NCBI GenBank assembly: GCA_946415645.1
Contig: CAMKTJ010000013.1
Location: 1 to 56,082 of the forward strand
Direction: 5' to 3'
Length of the DNA: 56,082 bases
DNA from: an uncultured Prevotellaceae bacterium
Lineage (GTDB): Bacteria > Bacteroidota > Bacteroidia > Bacteroidales > Bacteroidaceae
In this document: one piece after another, positions 18,362-27,279 of the stretch
How the letters are laid out: each line of letters begins with the position of its first letter
How positions within the stretch are numbered: position 1 is the first letter of the stretch
Notes under the pieces: model-generated
Database searches by the model: none
What the model was told of the DNA's origin: nothing
What the model saw: only the letters and a program-made list of their open reading frames with translations
Made by a program: the position numbers and the translations under genes

Positions 18362-19279
18362 ATGCCATTAAGACTTCCAGATAAACTGCCTGCCATAGAT
18401 TTGCTGAAAGATGAGAATATCTTTGTCTTGGCAGATTCTAGGGCTAATACACAGGATATTCGTCCGTTGAGGATTGTTATCCTGAATCTGATGCCCCTTA
18501 AAATAACAACAGAGACGGATCTGATACGTATCCTCTCTAACAGCCCCCTTCAGTTGGAGATTGAATTCATGAAGGTGAAGGCTCATACCAGCAAGAATAC
18601 GCCCATTGAACATATGAAGGCGTTCTACCGTGACTTCGAACTGATGCGCAACGAGAAGTTTGACGGTATGATTATTACGGGAGCTCCCGTTGAGCATCTC
18701 GATTATAAGGAAGTGAACTATTGGGATGAGATAAGTGATATCTTCTCATGGGCCCGGACTCATGTTACCAGTACCATGTATATATGCTGGGCTGCTCAGG
18801 CAGGTCTGTATTATCACTATGGTGTGCCCAAGCATCCGCTACCTGAGAAGATGTTCGGTATTTTCCCACAATACCCTCTGGACAAGAAACTTCCCATCTT
18901 CCGAGGATGTGATGATGTGTTCTATATGCCTCACAGTCGTCATACTGAACTCAGAAAAGAGGATATCCTGAAAGTTCCTGAACTCAGCCTTATTGCAGAA
19001 AGTCCCATGAGTGGCGTCTCTATGGTTATGGCACGTGGAGGTAGGGAAATCTTCATCACGGGGCATTCGGAATACTCGCCTTACACGTTGGATACTGAGT
19101 ACAAACGCGATTTGGACAAGGGACTTCCCATACAGATGCCTTATAATTATTATAGGGATAATGATCCGACAAAAGAGCCGCTGGTAACATGGAGAGCACA
19201 TGGTAATCTGCTGTTTCAGAACTGGCTGAATTATTATGTATATCAAGAGACACCATACAACATAGATGACATACATTGA
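18362..19279 (+). CDS. metA: Homoserine O-acyltransferase (MetA), probably acetyl-specific
   Basis: A 305-residue cytoplasmic enzyme that activates homoserine for methionine synthesis. The catalytic Cys is in MYICWAAQAG (Cys142), and the His-Glu pair is in ITGHSEY (about 235-237). Residue 111 is Glu (GAPVEHL, codon 18692-18694). In the published MetA comparison, Glu111 goes with acetyl-CoA and Gly with succinyl-CoA, so O-acetylhomoserine is the expected product despite the usual name homoserine O-succinyltransferase. The 3' end overlaps the U32 gene by 14 bp. The 110-bp upstream gap shows no SAM riboswitch that I can recognise. Confidence 0.93.
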   Translation: MPLRLPDKLPAIDLLKDENIFVLADSRANTQDIRPLRIVILNLMPLKITTETDLIRILSNSPLQLEIEFMKVKAHTSKNTPIEHMKAFYRDFELMRNEKFDGMIITGAPVEHLDYKEVNYWDEISDIFSWARTHVTSTMYICWAAQAGLYYHYGVPKHPLPEKMFGIFPQYPLDKKLPIFRGCDDVFYMPHSRHTELRKEDILKVPELSLIAESPMSGVSMVMARGGREIFITGHSEYSPYTLDTEYKRDLDKGLPIQMPYNYYRDNDPTKEPLVTWRAHGNLLFQNWLNYYVYQETPYNIDDIH

Positions 19280-21083
19280 GTTGCTTTCTCCTGCACGTAA
19301 CCTGGAATGCGGTATTGCTGCCGTAGACCATGGAGCTGACGCCGTTTACATTGGTGCCGCCAAATTTGGTGCCCGTGCCTCCGCTGGTAACAGTGTGCAG
19401 GATATAGCAGAACTCTGCCAGTATGCCCATCAGTATGGCGTGAAGGTGTATGTTACGGTTAATACTATCCTGTATGATGAGGAACTGCAGGATACGCAAG
19501 ACCTGATATGGGAGCTATACCGTATAGGTGTTGATGCGTTGATTGTGCAGGATATGGCATTGCTGCAACTTAATCTGCCTCCTATTCCTTTGCATGCCAG
19601 CACGCAGATGGATAATCGTACGCCCGAGAAAGCGCTTTCGCTGAAGAAATTGGGTTATGAACAGATAGTGCTGGCTCGAGAGTTGTCCATAGATGAGATT
19701 TGTGCCATACACCAGGCTGTGCCTGATGTTCCCCTTGAGGCCTTTGTGCATGGTGCCCTATGTGTATCATATAGCGGCAGATGCTATGCCTCGGAATATT
19801 GTTTCGGACGTTCTGCCAATAGGGGAGAGTGCGCTCAGTTCTGCCGTTTACCTTTCTCGCTAGAGGATAGCAACGGAGAGACCATTGTAGAGGATAAATT
19901 CCTATTGTCCTTGTGCGACATGAATCGTAGTCGCTATCTTGAGGAGATGATGGATGCTGGCGTGAGGAGTTTCAAGATAGAGGGCAGACTGAAAAATGTT
20001 TCATACGTCAAGAACATAACGGCATATTATCGCCAACAGATAGATGCCATCCTCCGTAGGAGAAAAGAATACCAGCGTTCATCCCATGGGCGTGAGGAGT
20101 TCTTCTTTACCCCGGATCCGGCGCGTAGCTTTTCTCGTGGTTTTACGGACTACTTCTTACATGGCAGGACAGATGATTTGGCTTCGCCTGATACGCCCAA
20201 GAGTAGAGGTCAGTTTGTGGGACACGTAAAGGAGGTCAGGAGAGGCTGCATCATCGTTGCAGGAACTACTCCTTTCTGTAACGGAGATGGTCTGTGTTTC
20301 ATAGATGCACAGGGTAAGCTACAGGGTTTCAGGGTTAATAGGGTAGAGGGTAACCACCTGTATCCGGCTGAGATGCCAGATGTAAAGAAAGGAGATACAC
20401 TGTGGCGTAATTACGACCAGCAATGGGAGAAACTGATGGTTAAGGAAACTGCCATTAGACGCATCCCAGTTACTTTTGCCCTTAGTGAAGTAGAGGACGG
20501 CTTCGTGCTGAAAGGCGTTCTACAAGGAGGCAAAGAGGTGTCACAGCGTTTTCAGGCAGAACATCAGTTGGCGCGTACCGATCAACAGGCAGGTATCATA
20601 GAATTGCTGAGTAAGTTGGGTGATACCATATTCTATGCCGAGAAGGTGAAGATTTCTTTCTCGCGGCCTTGGTTCATCCCACGTAGTATCTTGGCGGAAT
20701 GGCGTCGCAGTGTGGTGGAACAGCTTGCCGCCACCCGGGAAAAGGACAAGAGGGAAATTTCGGGAAAGTCTCATCGCACGGAGGCTGATATTTCCCCTCA
20801 ATATTTCGACTTCAACATCAGCAATCGTCTTTCTTGCCAATTTGTTGCCGACAAGGGCGGGGCTGAACAGATAAATGCTTTAGAGGTAACCGGCAGACTG
20901 AATAATGGACAAGCACTGATGACATGCAGGTTCTGTTTGCGATATCAGATGGGTTGGTGTCCACGCCAACGTGGTGCTAAGAGTCAATATCAGGAACCCT
21001 ATTATCTGTGTTCAAGAGACGGGAGAAAGTTCCGTTTAGAGTTTGATTGTAAAAACTGTGAAATGAAGGTGTTGCATGCGTAA
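19266..21083 (+). CDS. U32 family protein (RNA hydroxylation type, RlhA/TrhP-like)
   Basis: A 605-residue protein of the family annotated as U32 peptidase. The N-terminal TIM-barrel region starts IELLSPARNLECGIAAVDHG. The family signature EAFVHGALCVSYSGRCYAS (about 158-176) is followed by GECAQFCRLPF, which gives the conserved Cys set. A second region (about 290-520) resembles the extra domain of RlhA. The C-terminus has a four-Cys cluster (CRFCLRYQMGWCPRQ, CKNCEMKV). RlhA hydroxylates 23S rRNA and TrhP hydroxylates tRNA U34 in E. coli. Length and layout favour RlhA-like, but this is inference. It overlaps metA (14 bp) and the next gene (8 bp), so all three are probably co-transcribed. Confidence 0.85.
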   Translation: MTYIELLSPARNLECGIAAVDHGADAVYIGAAKFGARASAGNSVQDIAELCQYAHQYGVKVYVTVNTILYDEELQDTQDLIWELYRIGVDALIVQDMALLQLNLPPIPLHASTQMDNRTPEKALSLKKLGYEQIVLARELSIDEICAIHQAVPDVPLEAFVHGALCVSYSGRCYASEYCFGRSANRGECAQFCRLPFSLEDSNGETIVEDKFLLSLCDMNRSRYLEEMMDAGVRSFKIEGRLKNVSYVKNITAYYRQQIDAILRRRKEYQRSSHGREEFFFTPDPARSFSRGFTDYFLHGRTDDLASPDTPKSRGQFVGHVKEVRRGCIIVAGTTPFCNGDGLCFIDAQGKLQGFRVNRVEGNHLYPAEMPDVKKGDTLWRNYDQQWEKLMVKETAIRRIPVTFALSEVEDGFVLKGVLQGGKEVSQRFQAEHQLARTDQQAGIIELLSKLGDTIFYAEKVKISFSRPWFIPRSILAEWRRSVVEQLAATREKDKREISGKSHRTEADISPQYFDFNISNRLSCQFVADKGGAEQINALEVTGRLNNGQALMTCRFCLRYQMGWCPRQRGAKSQYQEPYYLCSRDGRKFRLEFDCKNCEMKVLHA

Positions 21084-22002
21084 GTTGTGGTTCTTTCTTC
21101 TGCCGCTGTTGTTACTCTCGGCCTGTTATTACCCAGCCGAAGAGTCAACACTTTACGCAGTGAATGACAACTTTATACTTTCTGTGGATTCTCTTTCGCT
21201 ACAGAAACAGGAACCCTTTCATAGTTTGCCTATAGACACCCTCTCGGATAGTATTGTACTATATCGCAATGATCCTATTGTGGTAGCGCAGATTCTGGTG
21301 ATACCAGAGGATTCTGTGGACAGCGTATGGGTAAAGGTAGCTCGCGATCAGTTCTCGCAGGGATGGTTACATCAAAGTACTTTCCTTAATAGCGTAGTGC
21401 CGGATGATCCTATTTCTGAATTTATATATCTGTTTAGTCAGCGCCATCTGTGGTACTTCCTGGGTATGGCTTTTGCCGTTGGTGTTCTTGTGGTATGGCG
21501 ACAAGCAAAACGTTGGCATTTCTATATGATATTCGTTCGTGATATCAGTTCTTTCTATCCTACTTTGTTGATGCTGACCCTTTCAGGCTCGGCTATCCTG
21601 TATGCCAGCATTCAACGACTGATACCTGATACATGGGTGCTATATTACTACCATCCTACACTTAACCCCTTCGATTTACCTCTTATCCTGGGTCTTTTCA
21701 TTGCCAGTATCTGGCTGCTGGTAGTCCTTGTCATTGCTACTGTGGATGAGGTGTTCAGCCTATTGCCTATATCTGAGGCATTTCTATATCTGTTTTCCCT
21801 TTTAGGAGTCTGTGTGGCATGCTACTTGGTTTTCTCTCTGGCTGTGCTTGGTTGGGTGGGGTATCTGTTGTATGCCATCGTTGCTGTTGCTTTTGTCTGG
21901 CGCTATATCAGGTGTTTCAGTGCACACTGTGTGTGTGGCAGATGTGGAGCCAAGATGCATGCCAAAGGACGATGTACCCGATGTAAGACGATAAATGTTT
22001 AA
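21076..22002 (+). CDS. Membrane lipoprotein with five TM helices and a C-terminal zinc ribbon
   Basis: A 308-residue protein. It begins with a lipoprotein signal (LLLLSACYYP, Cys17) and a soluble domain of about 120 residues (SH3-like segment VWVKVARDQFSQGWLH). Five hydrophobic segments follow (about 128-146, 162-182, 205-232, 236-256 and 258-278), and the last 25 residues hold a zinc ribbon CGRCGAKMHAKGRCTRC. The lipid anchor is outside, so an odd number of helices puts the ribbon in the cytoplasm. I recognise this as a zinc-ribbon domain protein of Bacteroidota but know no function. It overlaps the U32 gene by 8 bp. Confidence 0.75.
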   Translation: MRKLWFFLLPLLLLSACYYPAEESTLYAVNDNFILSVDSLSLQKQEPFHSLPIDTLSDSIVLYRNDPIVVAQILVIPEDSVDSVWVKVARDQFSQGWLHQSTFLNSVVPDDPISEFIYLFSQRHLWYFLGMAFAVGVLVVWRQAKRWHFYMIFVRDISSFYPTLLMLTLSGSAILYASIQRLIPDTWVLYYYHPTLNPFDLPLILGLFIASIWLLVVLVIATVDEVFSLLPISEAFLYLFSLLGVCVACYLVFSLAVLGWVGYLLYAIVAVAFVWRYIRCFSAHCVCGRCGAKMHAKGRCTRCKTINV

Positions 22003-22127
22003 ATTGGAATTAGAAATTAAAAGATAAAAGATAAAATTCTATATTCGATAATAAAAAACTAAAAGCCAACAACCAAAGTTTAAAAATATACTCAGTGCAA
22101 AATCATTAATCATAAACCATAATTAAC

Positions 22128-25100
22128 ATGTTTAACTATTCACGTAACCTAATTACATCGTTGCTGCTGTTCTTTTGCTTTGGAACGGTGGCCTATGCTT
22201 TTGAAGCCGGTCAAATAGTCCGACTAATCAGAGGTGGACGTTCCCTGATGGTAGAGAACTCCTCGCTTGATGCTAGTAAGAATGCTGTGCTTTGGACAGA
22301 GACTAATACACACTCGCAGCGTTGGATGCTTGTTGATACGGGTAGGGGAACATTCTACTTGCAGAATGTATACTCACAACTTTATCTGGGAGGTGTTACA
22401 TCAGCTGTCAATAAATCCGTGGTGGGGCAGATTGCCAAGACTTATGCTTCATCTAGAGGCTCATGGGAATTGGTTCCTGTTGAAGGTTCTGAGGGTAAGT
22501 ATAATCTTTTCATTGGTACGGCAAGAAAATATGCCTTGTCTTCTGATACAGAGATAACGGATGGTACAGGCGTAGCCCTCTTGGCTGCATCATCTAATGT
22601 TGACCCAACTTTGTTGGAATGGACCGTAGAAGTAGATGAGAATGTTGAGCCTTATGGTTTCTCCAAGAGCATGCGTGATGATATGATGAACAAGTTCAAG
22701 GCCCGTCATTATAAGAAACAAAGTTCGGGATATAGCATAGACAACGGAGGTTGGTGGGGAGATGCCGAAATGTTCGAGACTATCCTGGATGCTTATGAGA
22801 CAACTGGTAATCAGGAATATGCTACCATGTTTGAAAACTTGTATACCAACTTCATATCCCGTAACAAAAGCACTTGGTATCAGAGTGGTGTTAGTGGTTA
22901 CAATGAGTATAACGACGATATTGCATGGATGTGTATTGCATGTGTCCGTGCATATTTACTGACGGGAACATCGAAATACCTTACTACTGCCAAGAATAAC
23001 TTTAATGGTATGTTCGCGCGTGCGGACTGCTATGGCAACGACTTGCTACAGTGGAAGCATAACTCTGGAACGGGTACCAATGCCTGTATCAACGGTCCTG
23101 CATCAGTTTGTGCATGCTACTTAGCAATTGCTACAGCAGATATGTCGTATTACGAGAAAGCAAAGAAAACCTATTTGGCTAATCGCAGTCGTCTGTATGA
23201 GTTTTCTAACGGACAGCCAACCGGCAAGGTGTGGGATTCATACGATCAGGGAAAGCAAACCTACAATTACTGGGCTTCAACCTATAATGAGGGAACCTGT
23301 CTGGGAGCAGCTGTTATGCTGTACGACTACTACAAAGACCCAATGTACAAGACGGATGCTGATGCAATTATCAAATGGTCGGTGAAGGAACTGGCTGACA
23401 GTCATGGTATAATAAAAGTGTGCCAGACGGTTAGGGGCGACCTGTGTGGTTTCAAGGGTATCCTTATGCGATACATTCGACGGTATGCTGAGGATATGAA
23501 CCATCCTGAGTATTATGATTGGTTGGCAAAGAACGGATACCATGCATGGAACAACCGTAACTCAGGTGGTATAACATCTTCTGCATGGCTGACGAAGTCT
23601 GAGGAGAACTATCAGCATAAGGAGGGTGAAGAGATGAAGACCTTTGAGTCCTTTGGAAACAGTACTTGTCTCTCAGCCGCCTTTAATGCCCATTTAGGTG
23701 TGGTAGAACAACATAATGCCTATGACTCTATACAGGTTGAGCACTTCAACTTTATAAAAGGTGCCAATGTGGTGGATGAAGGGAATACAGATGATGGTAC
23801 GGGTATGGCTTCTAATATGCGCAACGCTAACAATGTGGGCTACAAAATGCTGGATTTTGGTAATAGATATGCTACTCAGGTTACTCTTAGAGCCAATTTT
23901 CTGCGTACGACAGCCAGGGTTTATGTTTACGTAGATGCACCTGATGCGAAGAATGGCACGCTGCTGTGTACATTCTCTGGCGCCGATGATGATATTACAA
24001 CGAATACATGGGGCACCTACACCAGGGCATTGAATGTTCCTGTTACAGGTTCTCACAATATTTATCTGGTGGCTGCAGGAACTTCTAATGTAAATCTGAT
24101 GTCGCTTAACTGGTTCCAGTTCGAGTCGGATATATCTATTTATGGTGATATGACCAACAACGGAGGAAAAGTGTCATCTTCATTGGCTGTTACGGACGGT
24201 ACATTGCAAAATCTTATAGATGATGATGTTTTGACTAGTCTCACTGGCTCTGCTGATGCCTCCGAGTTGTATGTACAATATCAGTCACCAGCACCAATCC
24301 AGCTGCAAGGGTATTCCCTCTGTGCAGGTTTAGAAGCTAACGACCCTGTTGCGTGGACATTGAAGGCTTCGAATGATGGACAGGAATGGACGACACTTCA
24401 CGAGCAGACTGATGCTTCTTTTGTGGCCCGCGCCCAGCAGATGCGTTTTGATGTAAATCCTTCTATACCTTATTTATATTATAGACTCTACTTTACCCTT
24501 CCAGGGGGAGCAGAAAAACTGTCGCTCTCAGAATGGCAGTTGTTGGGACGTGGTATTTCTCTGACTGATATCACTGCTGATGGCGGGAGTATAACAAGTG
24601 GATTAGAGGCGCTAATAGATCATCAGGGAGAGATAGCTACACTAACTCCCTTCACGGCTGCATATAAGTCGGAGGGCAACTATGCTATCACTTCTTATGC
24701 TGTCACCTGTACTGCGGGTAAAGCTCCTACGGCTTGGACGTTGGAAGGCTCTGTAAACGGAACAACCTGGAAGGTGATAGATCAACGGTCAGATATACAG
24801 TTTCCTTATCCTGCCAGTACCTATATATGTAGTCTGAGTGCTGTTCCCGCCTACCAGTATTATCGATTGAAAGTATTGGAGGAAGGCGCTGAAGTGGCCC
24901 AATGGCAGCTGTACGGCAGCTATGACTATGGAACTTTCTATGCCGATGTCACTTCCTTTGCTCAGGTTTTCACGGGTGCAGGAGATGATGCCAGTGCGCT
25001 TGTGGACAATGTTGGAGAGACTTCTTCAACTGTTCAGGGCGATTTTATGCAGTGGAATTTCGTTATGCCAGTACCTGTTAAGGTGGTTGGCTTCAGTATG

Positions 25101-25964
25101 ACATGTGCCGATGATGCGTCTTTTGATCCTTCCAACTTTACTCTCTACGGTATTGATGAGGATGGTAGCAAAACGCAGATCACAAACCGTGCTGTTACCT
25201 TTAATGCGAGGGCGGCAAAGGCCGTTGCTACAATCTCTTCTTCAGTGCTGTATAAGAGTTTTCAAGTGGTAATCAACCAGACGACTTCTGGCGGAAACGT
25301 AGCTCGCTTAGCTGATTTTGAACTCTTTGGCACTGCTATAGCAGGGGCCAGCGAAGAAGCTTTGTCCCTTCCTGCTAACGTAGAGGCTTCTGCTGAAGGT
25401 GCAACATCTACAGAAGGTGTTGAGAAACTTTCAGATCAGAACAAGACATCACGTTACCGTACCAGTTTTACGGCACCTGTTACCATTACGTATACTTATG
25501 ACAGTCCTCTTGCTATACATTATTATACTATTACTGCCGCTAAGGACGGAGCAGCCAATGATCCAAAGGATTGGAAGCTTGAGGTCAGCAATGACGGCAC
25601 AAACTGGGTAACTCTAGATGAACGTCAGGACGAACTTTTCTCTAACCGTTATGCGACACAGGTATATAAGGTTTCTGATGAGATGGAGCCTGCGGCTTAT
25701 AGTCAATATCGCCTTACTGTAAATGCTGTGAATGGAGGTACGCAGATGCATATTGGCGAGTTCCAGTTACTGAACCTGTACAGATGGTATATGGATGAGG
25801 GAAAGACAACCGCTATTTCTGATGTGGCAGAGAAGATTTTGATGCATGATGCACGTGTCTATAATCTGACAGGTCAGATGGTTGGTACATCTCTTGGTCA
25901 GGTATTTGACCGTCTTCCCAAGGGTGTCTATATTGTCGGAGGTAAAAAAATACAAAAAAAATAG
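22128..25964 (+). CDS. Secreted GH76 alpha-1,6-mannanase with CBM6-like and F5/8C-like modules
   Basis: A 1278-residue multimodular protein. A signal peptide (LLLFFCFGTVAYAFEA) is followed by a ricin-like beta-trefoil segment (about 30-170), then a GH76 catalytic domain (about 185-525). Its hallmark adjacent acids are in EYNDDIAW (Asp263-Asp264). Next come a CBM6-like module (about 531-670, IQVEHF..), about four repeats resembling F5/8-type C/CBM32 modules (about 675-1240, e.g. WTLKASNDGQEWTTLHE, WTLEGSVNGTTWKVID, WKLEVSNDGTNWVTLDE), and a T9SS-type tail (VYNLTGQMVG..KGVYIVGGKKIQKK). GH76 enzymes cut alpha-1,6-mannan backbones of yeast or mycobacterial glycans. The binding modules suggest a surface enzyme on a complex glycan. 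No partner transporter genes lie nearby. Confidence 0.87.
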   Translation: MFNYSRNLITSLLLFFCFGTVAYAFEAGQIVRLIRGGRSLMVENSSLDASKNAVLWTETNTHSQRWMLVDTGRGTFYLQNVYSQLYLGGVTSAVNKSVVGQIAKTYASSRGSWELVPVEGSEGKYNLFIGTARKYALSSDTEITDGTGVALLAASSNVDPTLLEWTVEVDENVEPYGFSKSMRDDMMNKFKARHYKKQSSGYSIDNGGWWGDAEMFETILDAYETTGNQEYATMFENLYTNFISRNKSTWYQSGVSGYNEYNDDIAWMCIACVRAYLLTGTSKYLTTAKNNFNGMFARADCYGNDLLQWKHNSGTGTNACINGPASVCACYLAIATADMSYYEKAKKTYLANRSRLYEFSNGQPTGKVWDSYDQGKQTYNYWASTYNEGTCLGAAVMLYDYYKDPMYKTDADAIIKWSVKELADSHGIIKVCQTVRGDLCGFKGILMRYIRRYAEDMNHPEYYDWLAKNGYHAWNNRNSGGITSSAWLTKSEENYQHKEGEEMKTFESFGNSTCLSAAFNAHLGVVEQHNAYDSIQVEHFNFIKGANVVDEGNTDDGTGMASNMRNANNVGYKMLDFGNRYATQVTLRANFLRTTARVYVYVDAPDAKNGTLLCTFSGADDDITTNTWGTYTRALNVPVTGSHNIYLVAAGTSNVNLMSLNWFQFESDISIYGDMTNNGGKVSSSLAVTDGTLQNLIDDDVLTSLTGSADASELYVQYQSPAPIQLQGYSLCAGLEANDPVAWTLKASNDGQEWTTLHEQTDASFVARAQQMRFDVNPSIPYLYYRLYFTLPGGAEKLSLSEWQLLGRGISLTDITADGGSITSGLEALIDHQGEIATLTPFTAAYKSEGNYAITSYAVTCTAGKAPTAWTLEGSVNGTTWKVIDQRSDIQFPYPASTYICSLSAVPAYQYYRLKVLEEGAEVAQWQLYGSYDYGTFYADVTSFAQVFTGAGDDASALVDNVGETSSTVQGDFMQWNFVMPVPVKVVGFSMTCADDASFDPSNFTLYGIDEDGSKTQITNRAVTFNARAAKAVATISSSVLYKSFQVVINQTTSGGNVARLADFELFGTAIAGASEEALSLPANVEASAEGATSTEGVEKLSDQNKTSRYRTSFTAPVTITYTYDSPLAIHYYTITAAKDGAANDPKDWKLEVSNDGTNWVTLDERQDELFSNRYATQVYKVSDEMEPAAYSQYRLTVNAVNGGTQMHIGEFQLLNLYRWYMDEGKTTAISDVAEKILMHDARVYNLTGQMVGTSLGQVFDRLPKGVYIVGGKKIQKK

Positions 25965-25971
25965 CTTGTAA

Positions 25972-26003
25972 TTTGGTAGTTTCGCGGAAAGTCCGTACCT
26001 TTG
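25972..26003 (+). promoter_or_regulatory. Promoter of tRNA-Ser
   Basis: TTTG (25972-25975) and TACCTTTG (25996-26003) with a 20-bp spacer. Transcription should begin near 26008, about 35 nt before the tRNA. Confidence 0.7.
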
Positions 26004-26041
26004 CAGCGCTTTAAGACCAAAAGCCTCTCATGAGAGAGTTC

Positions 26042-26126
26042 GGAGAGATGGTAGAGTGGTCGATTACACCGGTCTTGAAAACCGGCGTGCTGAGAGGCAC
26101 CGGGGGTTCGAATCCCTCTCTCTCCG
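26042..26126 (+). tRNA. tRNA-Ser (anticodon TGA)
   Basis: An 85-nt class II tRNA: acceptor GGAGAGA/TCTCTCC with discriminator G, anticodon stem CCGGT/ACCGG with loop CTTGAAA (TGA reads UCA and UCG by wobble), a long variable arm (CGTGCTGAGAGGCACCG) and T arm GGGGG TTCGAAT CCCTC. CCA is not encoded. It has its own promoter and terminator. Confidence 0.95.
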
Positions 26127-26141
26127 CTCACACAAAAGAAA

Positions 26142-26171
26142 AAGGAAGTTCAATAGGACTTCCTTTTTTTT
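26142..26171 (+). terminator. Terminator of tRNA-Ser
   Basis: AAGGAAGT (26142-26149) and ACTTCCTT (26158-26165) form an 8-bp stem with an 8-nt loop, followed by a T tract to 26171: a clear intrinsic terminator. Confidence 0.8.
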
Positions 26172-26199
26172 GTATCCTTGTTAAAGGTGTTTGCTTTTT

Positions 26200-26282
26200 G
26201 TCCGACGCCTTCGGACTTTTTGTCCGTAACGTGCGGACTCACAGTCCGCCCCGTACGGACACGGAGTCCGATTATTGCGGAC
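26200..26282. repeat. Array of four GTCCG-N7-CGGAC palindromes, exact 22-bp period
   Basis: Units start at 26200, 26222, 26244 and 26266. Each is GTCCG, 7 variable bases, CGGAC (17 bp), and units are separated by exactly 5 bp. The loops differ (acgcctt, taacgtg, ccccgta, attattg), as do the spacers. Only the arms and the spacing are kept, which argues for selection on protein binding or RNA/DNA folding. Neighbouring arms can also pair across the spacers (GCGGACT-cac-AGTCCGC, 7-bp arms). It lies between the tRNA-Ser terminator and the 3' end of the AraC gene. Confidence 0.8.
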
Positions 26283-26304
26283 GCTCGGAAATAAACTGAT
26301 TCAA

Positions 26305-27153
26305 TTATTTGCCTTCTCTGAATTCCTGTGGTGTTTGTCCTGAATGACTCTTGAAATAGCGTGTAAAGGCTGTCTGGTCCGAAAATCCAAGTTTGTCGCT
26401 AACTTGCTGAATATTCATTTTGCGATGGTGTCTTAGTAAGTGTTTGGCTTGTACCATCACATAGCGTGCTATCAGTTCGCCTGCACTGTATCCCATCGTC
26501 TGGCGGACAATTGTACCGAAATACTTGGGGGAAAGGCAAAGTTGGTCGGCATAGAACTTAACATCACGGTGCGTGCGGAAATTCTCGGCGATAGCAGAAT
26601 GGAAACGGAGCATCAACAATTCTACGCCGCTCTTTTCTTCAGGCGCATAGCCATTTTCTGTACAGTAAATCTCTGTCATATGGGCCATTATGTTAATTTG
26701 TGCAGTCAGAAGTTTCTCGCGATCGGGATGATCCAGCATATTGATTTTCCTTAGCGTTTGGAGGCAGGATTTCATCCCCTCGTACTGCTGATCGTTAAGA
26801 TGGAATGTTGTCAGGAAGTAATGTATGTATTTGTAATTGTCTGGATACATCTCTGCCAAAATGCCATAGAAACGGCGTGACATTATAACCAAAGTTGCAT
26901 GATAATCCTCGCTAGTTTCAAGGGGAATCATCACGTGGTTGGGATTAAGCAAGGTGAAGTCATGTTCTTTGAACAGGTCTGGCTCGAAATCAAATTCAGA
27001 ACGAATCCATCCTCTGTTGTTAAGTGCAATTATCACATAGGGTAACACGATAGGCTCGTTGTATAGGGGCATTTGTGTGAGATCGATAACAGCCAGGCCG
27101 CGTTTCTCAACAACCTTGGCTATCATACTCAAAGAAGGGGTCTCTTTATCCAT
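26305..27153 (-). CDS. AraC family transcriptional regulator
   Basis: A 282-residue protein with a divergent N-terminal sensing domain (about 1-170, ligand unknown) and a C-terminal AraC/XylS double helix-turn-helix (about 185-282). The first HTH is around FYADQLCLSPKYFGTIVRQ. The second ends in the family signature KLGFSDQTAFTRYFKSHSGQ followed by TPQEFR. It has a good promoter of its own (27204-27173). Neighbouring transcription units are a tRNA and a candidate small RNA, so no target is obvious. The 22-bp palindrome array starts 22 bp after its stop codon and could be part of its mRNA. Confidence 0.9.
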   Translation of the reverse strand: MDKETPSLSMIAKVVEKRGLAVIDLTQMPLYNEPIVLPYVIIALNNRGWIRSEFDFEPDLFKEHDFTLLNPNHVMIPLETSEDYHATLVIMSRRFYGILAEMYPDNYKYIHYFLTTFHLNDQQYEGMKSCLQTLRKINMLDHPDREKLLTAQINIMAHMTEIYCTENGYAPEEKSGVELLMLRFHSAIAENFRTHRDVKFYADQLCLSPKYFGTIVRQTMGYSAGELIARYVMVQAKHLLRHHRKMNIQQVSDKLGFSDQTAFTRYFKSHSGQTPQEFREGK

Positions 27154-27172
27154 TTTTTTACTATCTGCGGCA

Positions 27173-27204
27173 CAAAATTATATAAATAACCATAAAGAAA
27201 CAAA
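27173..27204 (-). promoter_or_regulatory. Promoter of the AraC regulator gene
   Basis: Minus-strand TTTG (27204-27201) and TAATTTTG (27180-27173) with a 20-bp spacer, followed by a short leader of about 15 nt to the ATG at 27153. Confidence 0.65.
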
Positions 27205-27279
27205 TAGATTCCGACTTTTTGTCAAATTTTTCTTTCCATCATAACATGTCTCTTTGTTGTATTTCTTGTAATTTTGCAT

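Noticed and set aside
26042..26126. tRNA-Ser as an integration site of a mobile element
   Set aside because: No integrase, no duplicated tRNA 3' end and no foreign-looking gene block on either side.
25928..26131. Minus-strand open frame reading [20 protein letters not shown]
   Set aside because: It is the antisense of tRNA-Ser; peptides of this kind are a well-known false prediction.
26200..26282. CRISPR array
   Set aside because: Repeats are only 5-bp arms with 7-bp and 5-bp gaps; there are no 20-40-bp repeats or spacers and no cas genes.
26030..26299. Plus-strand frame across tRNA-Ser and the palindrome array
   Set aside because: It crosses a tRNA and its terminator and has no protein-like composition.
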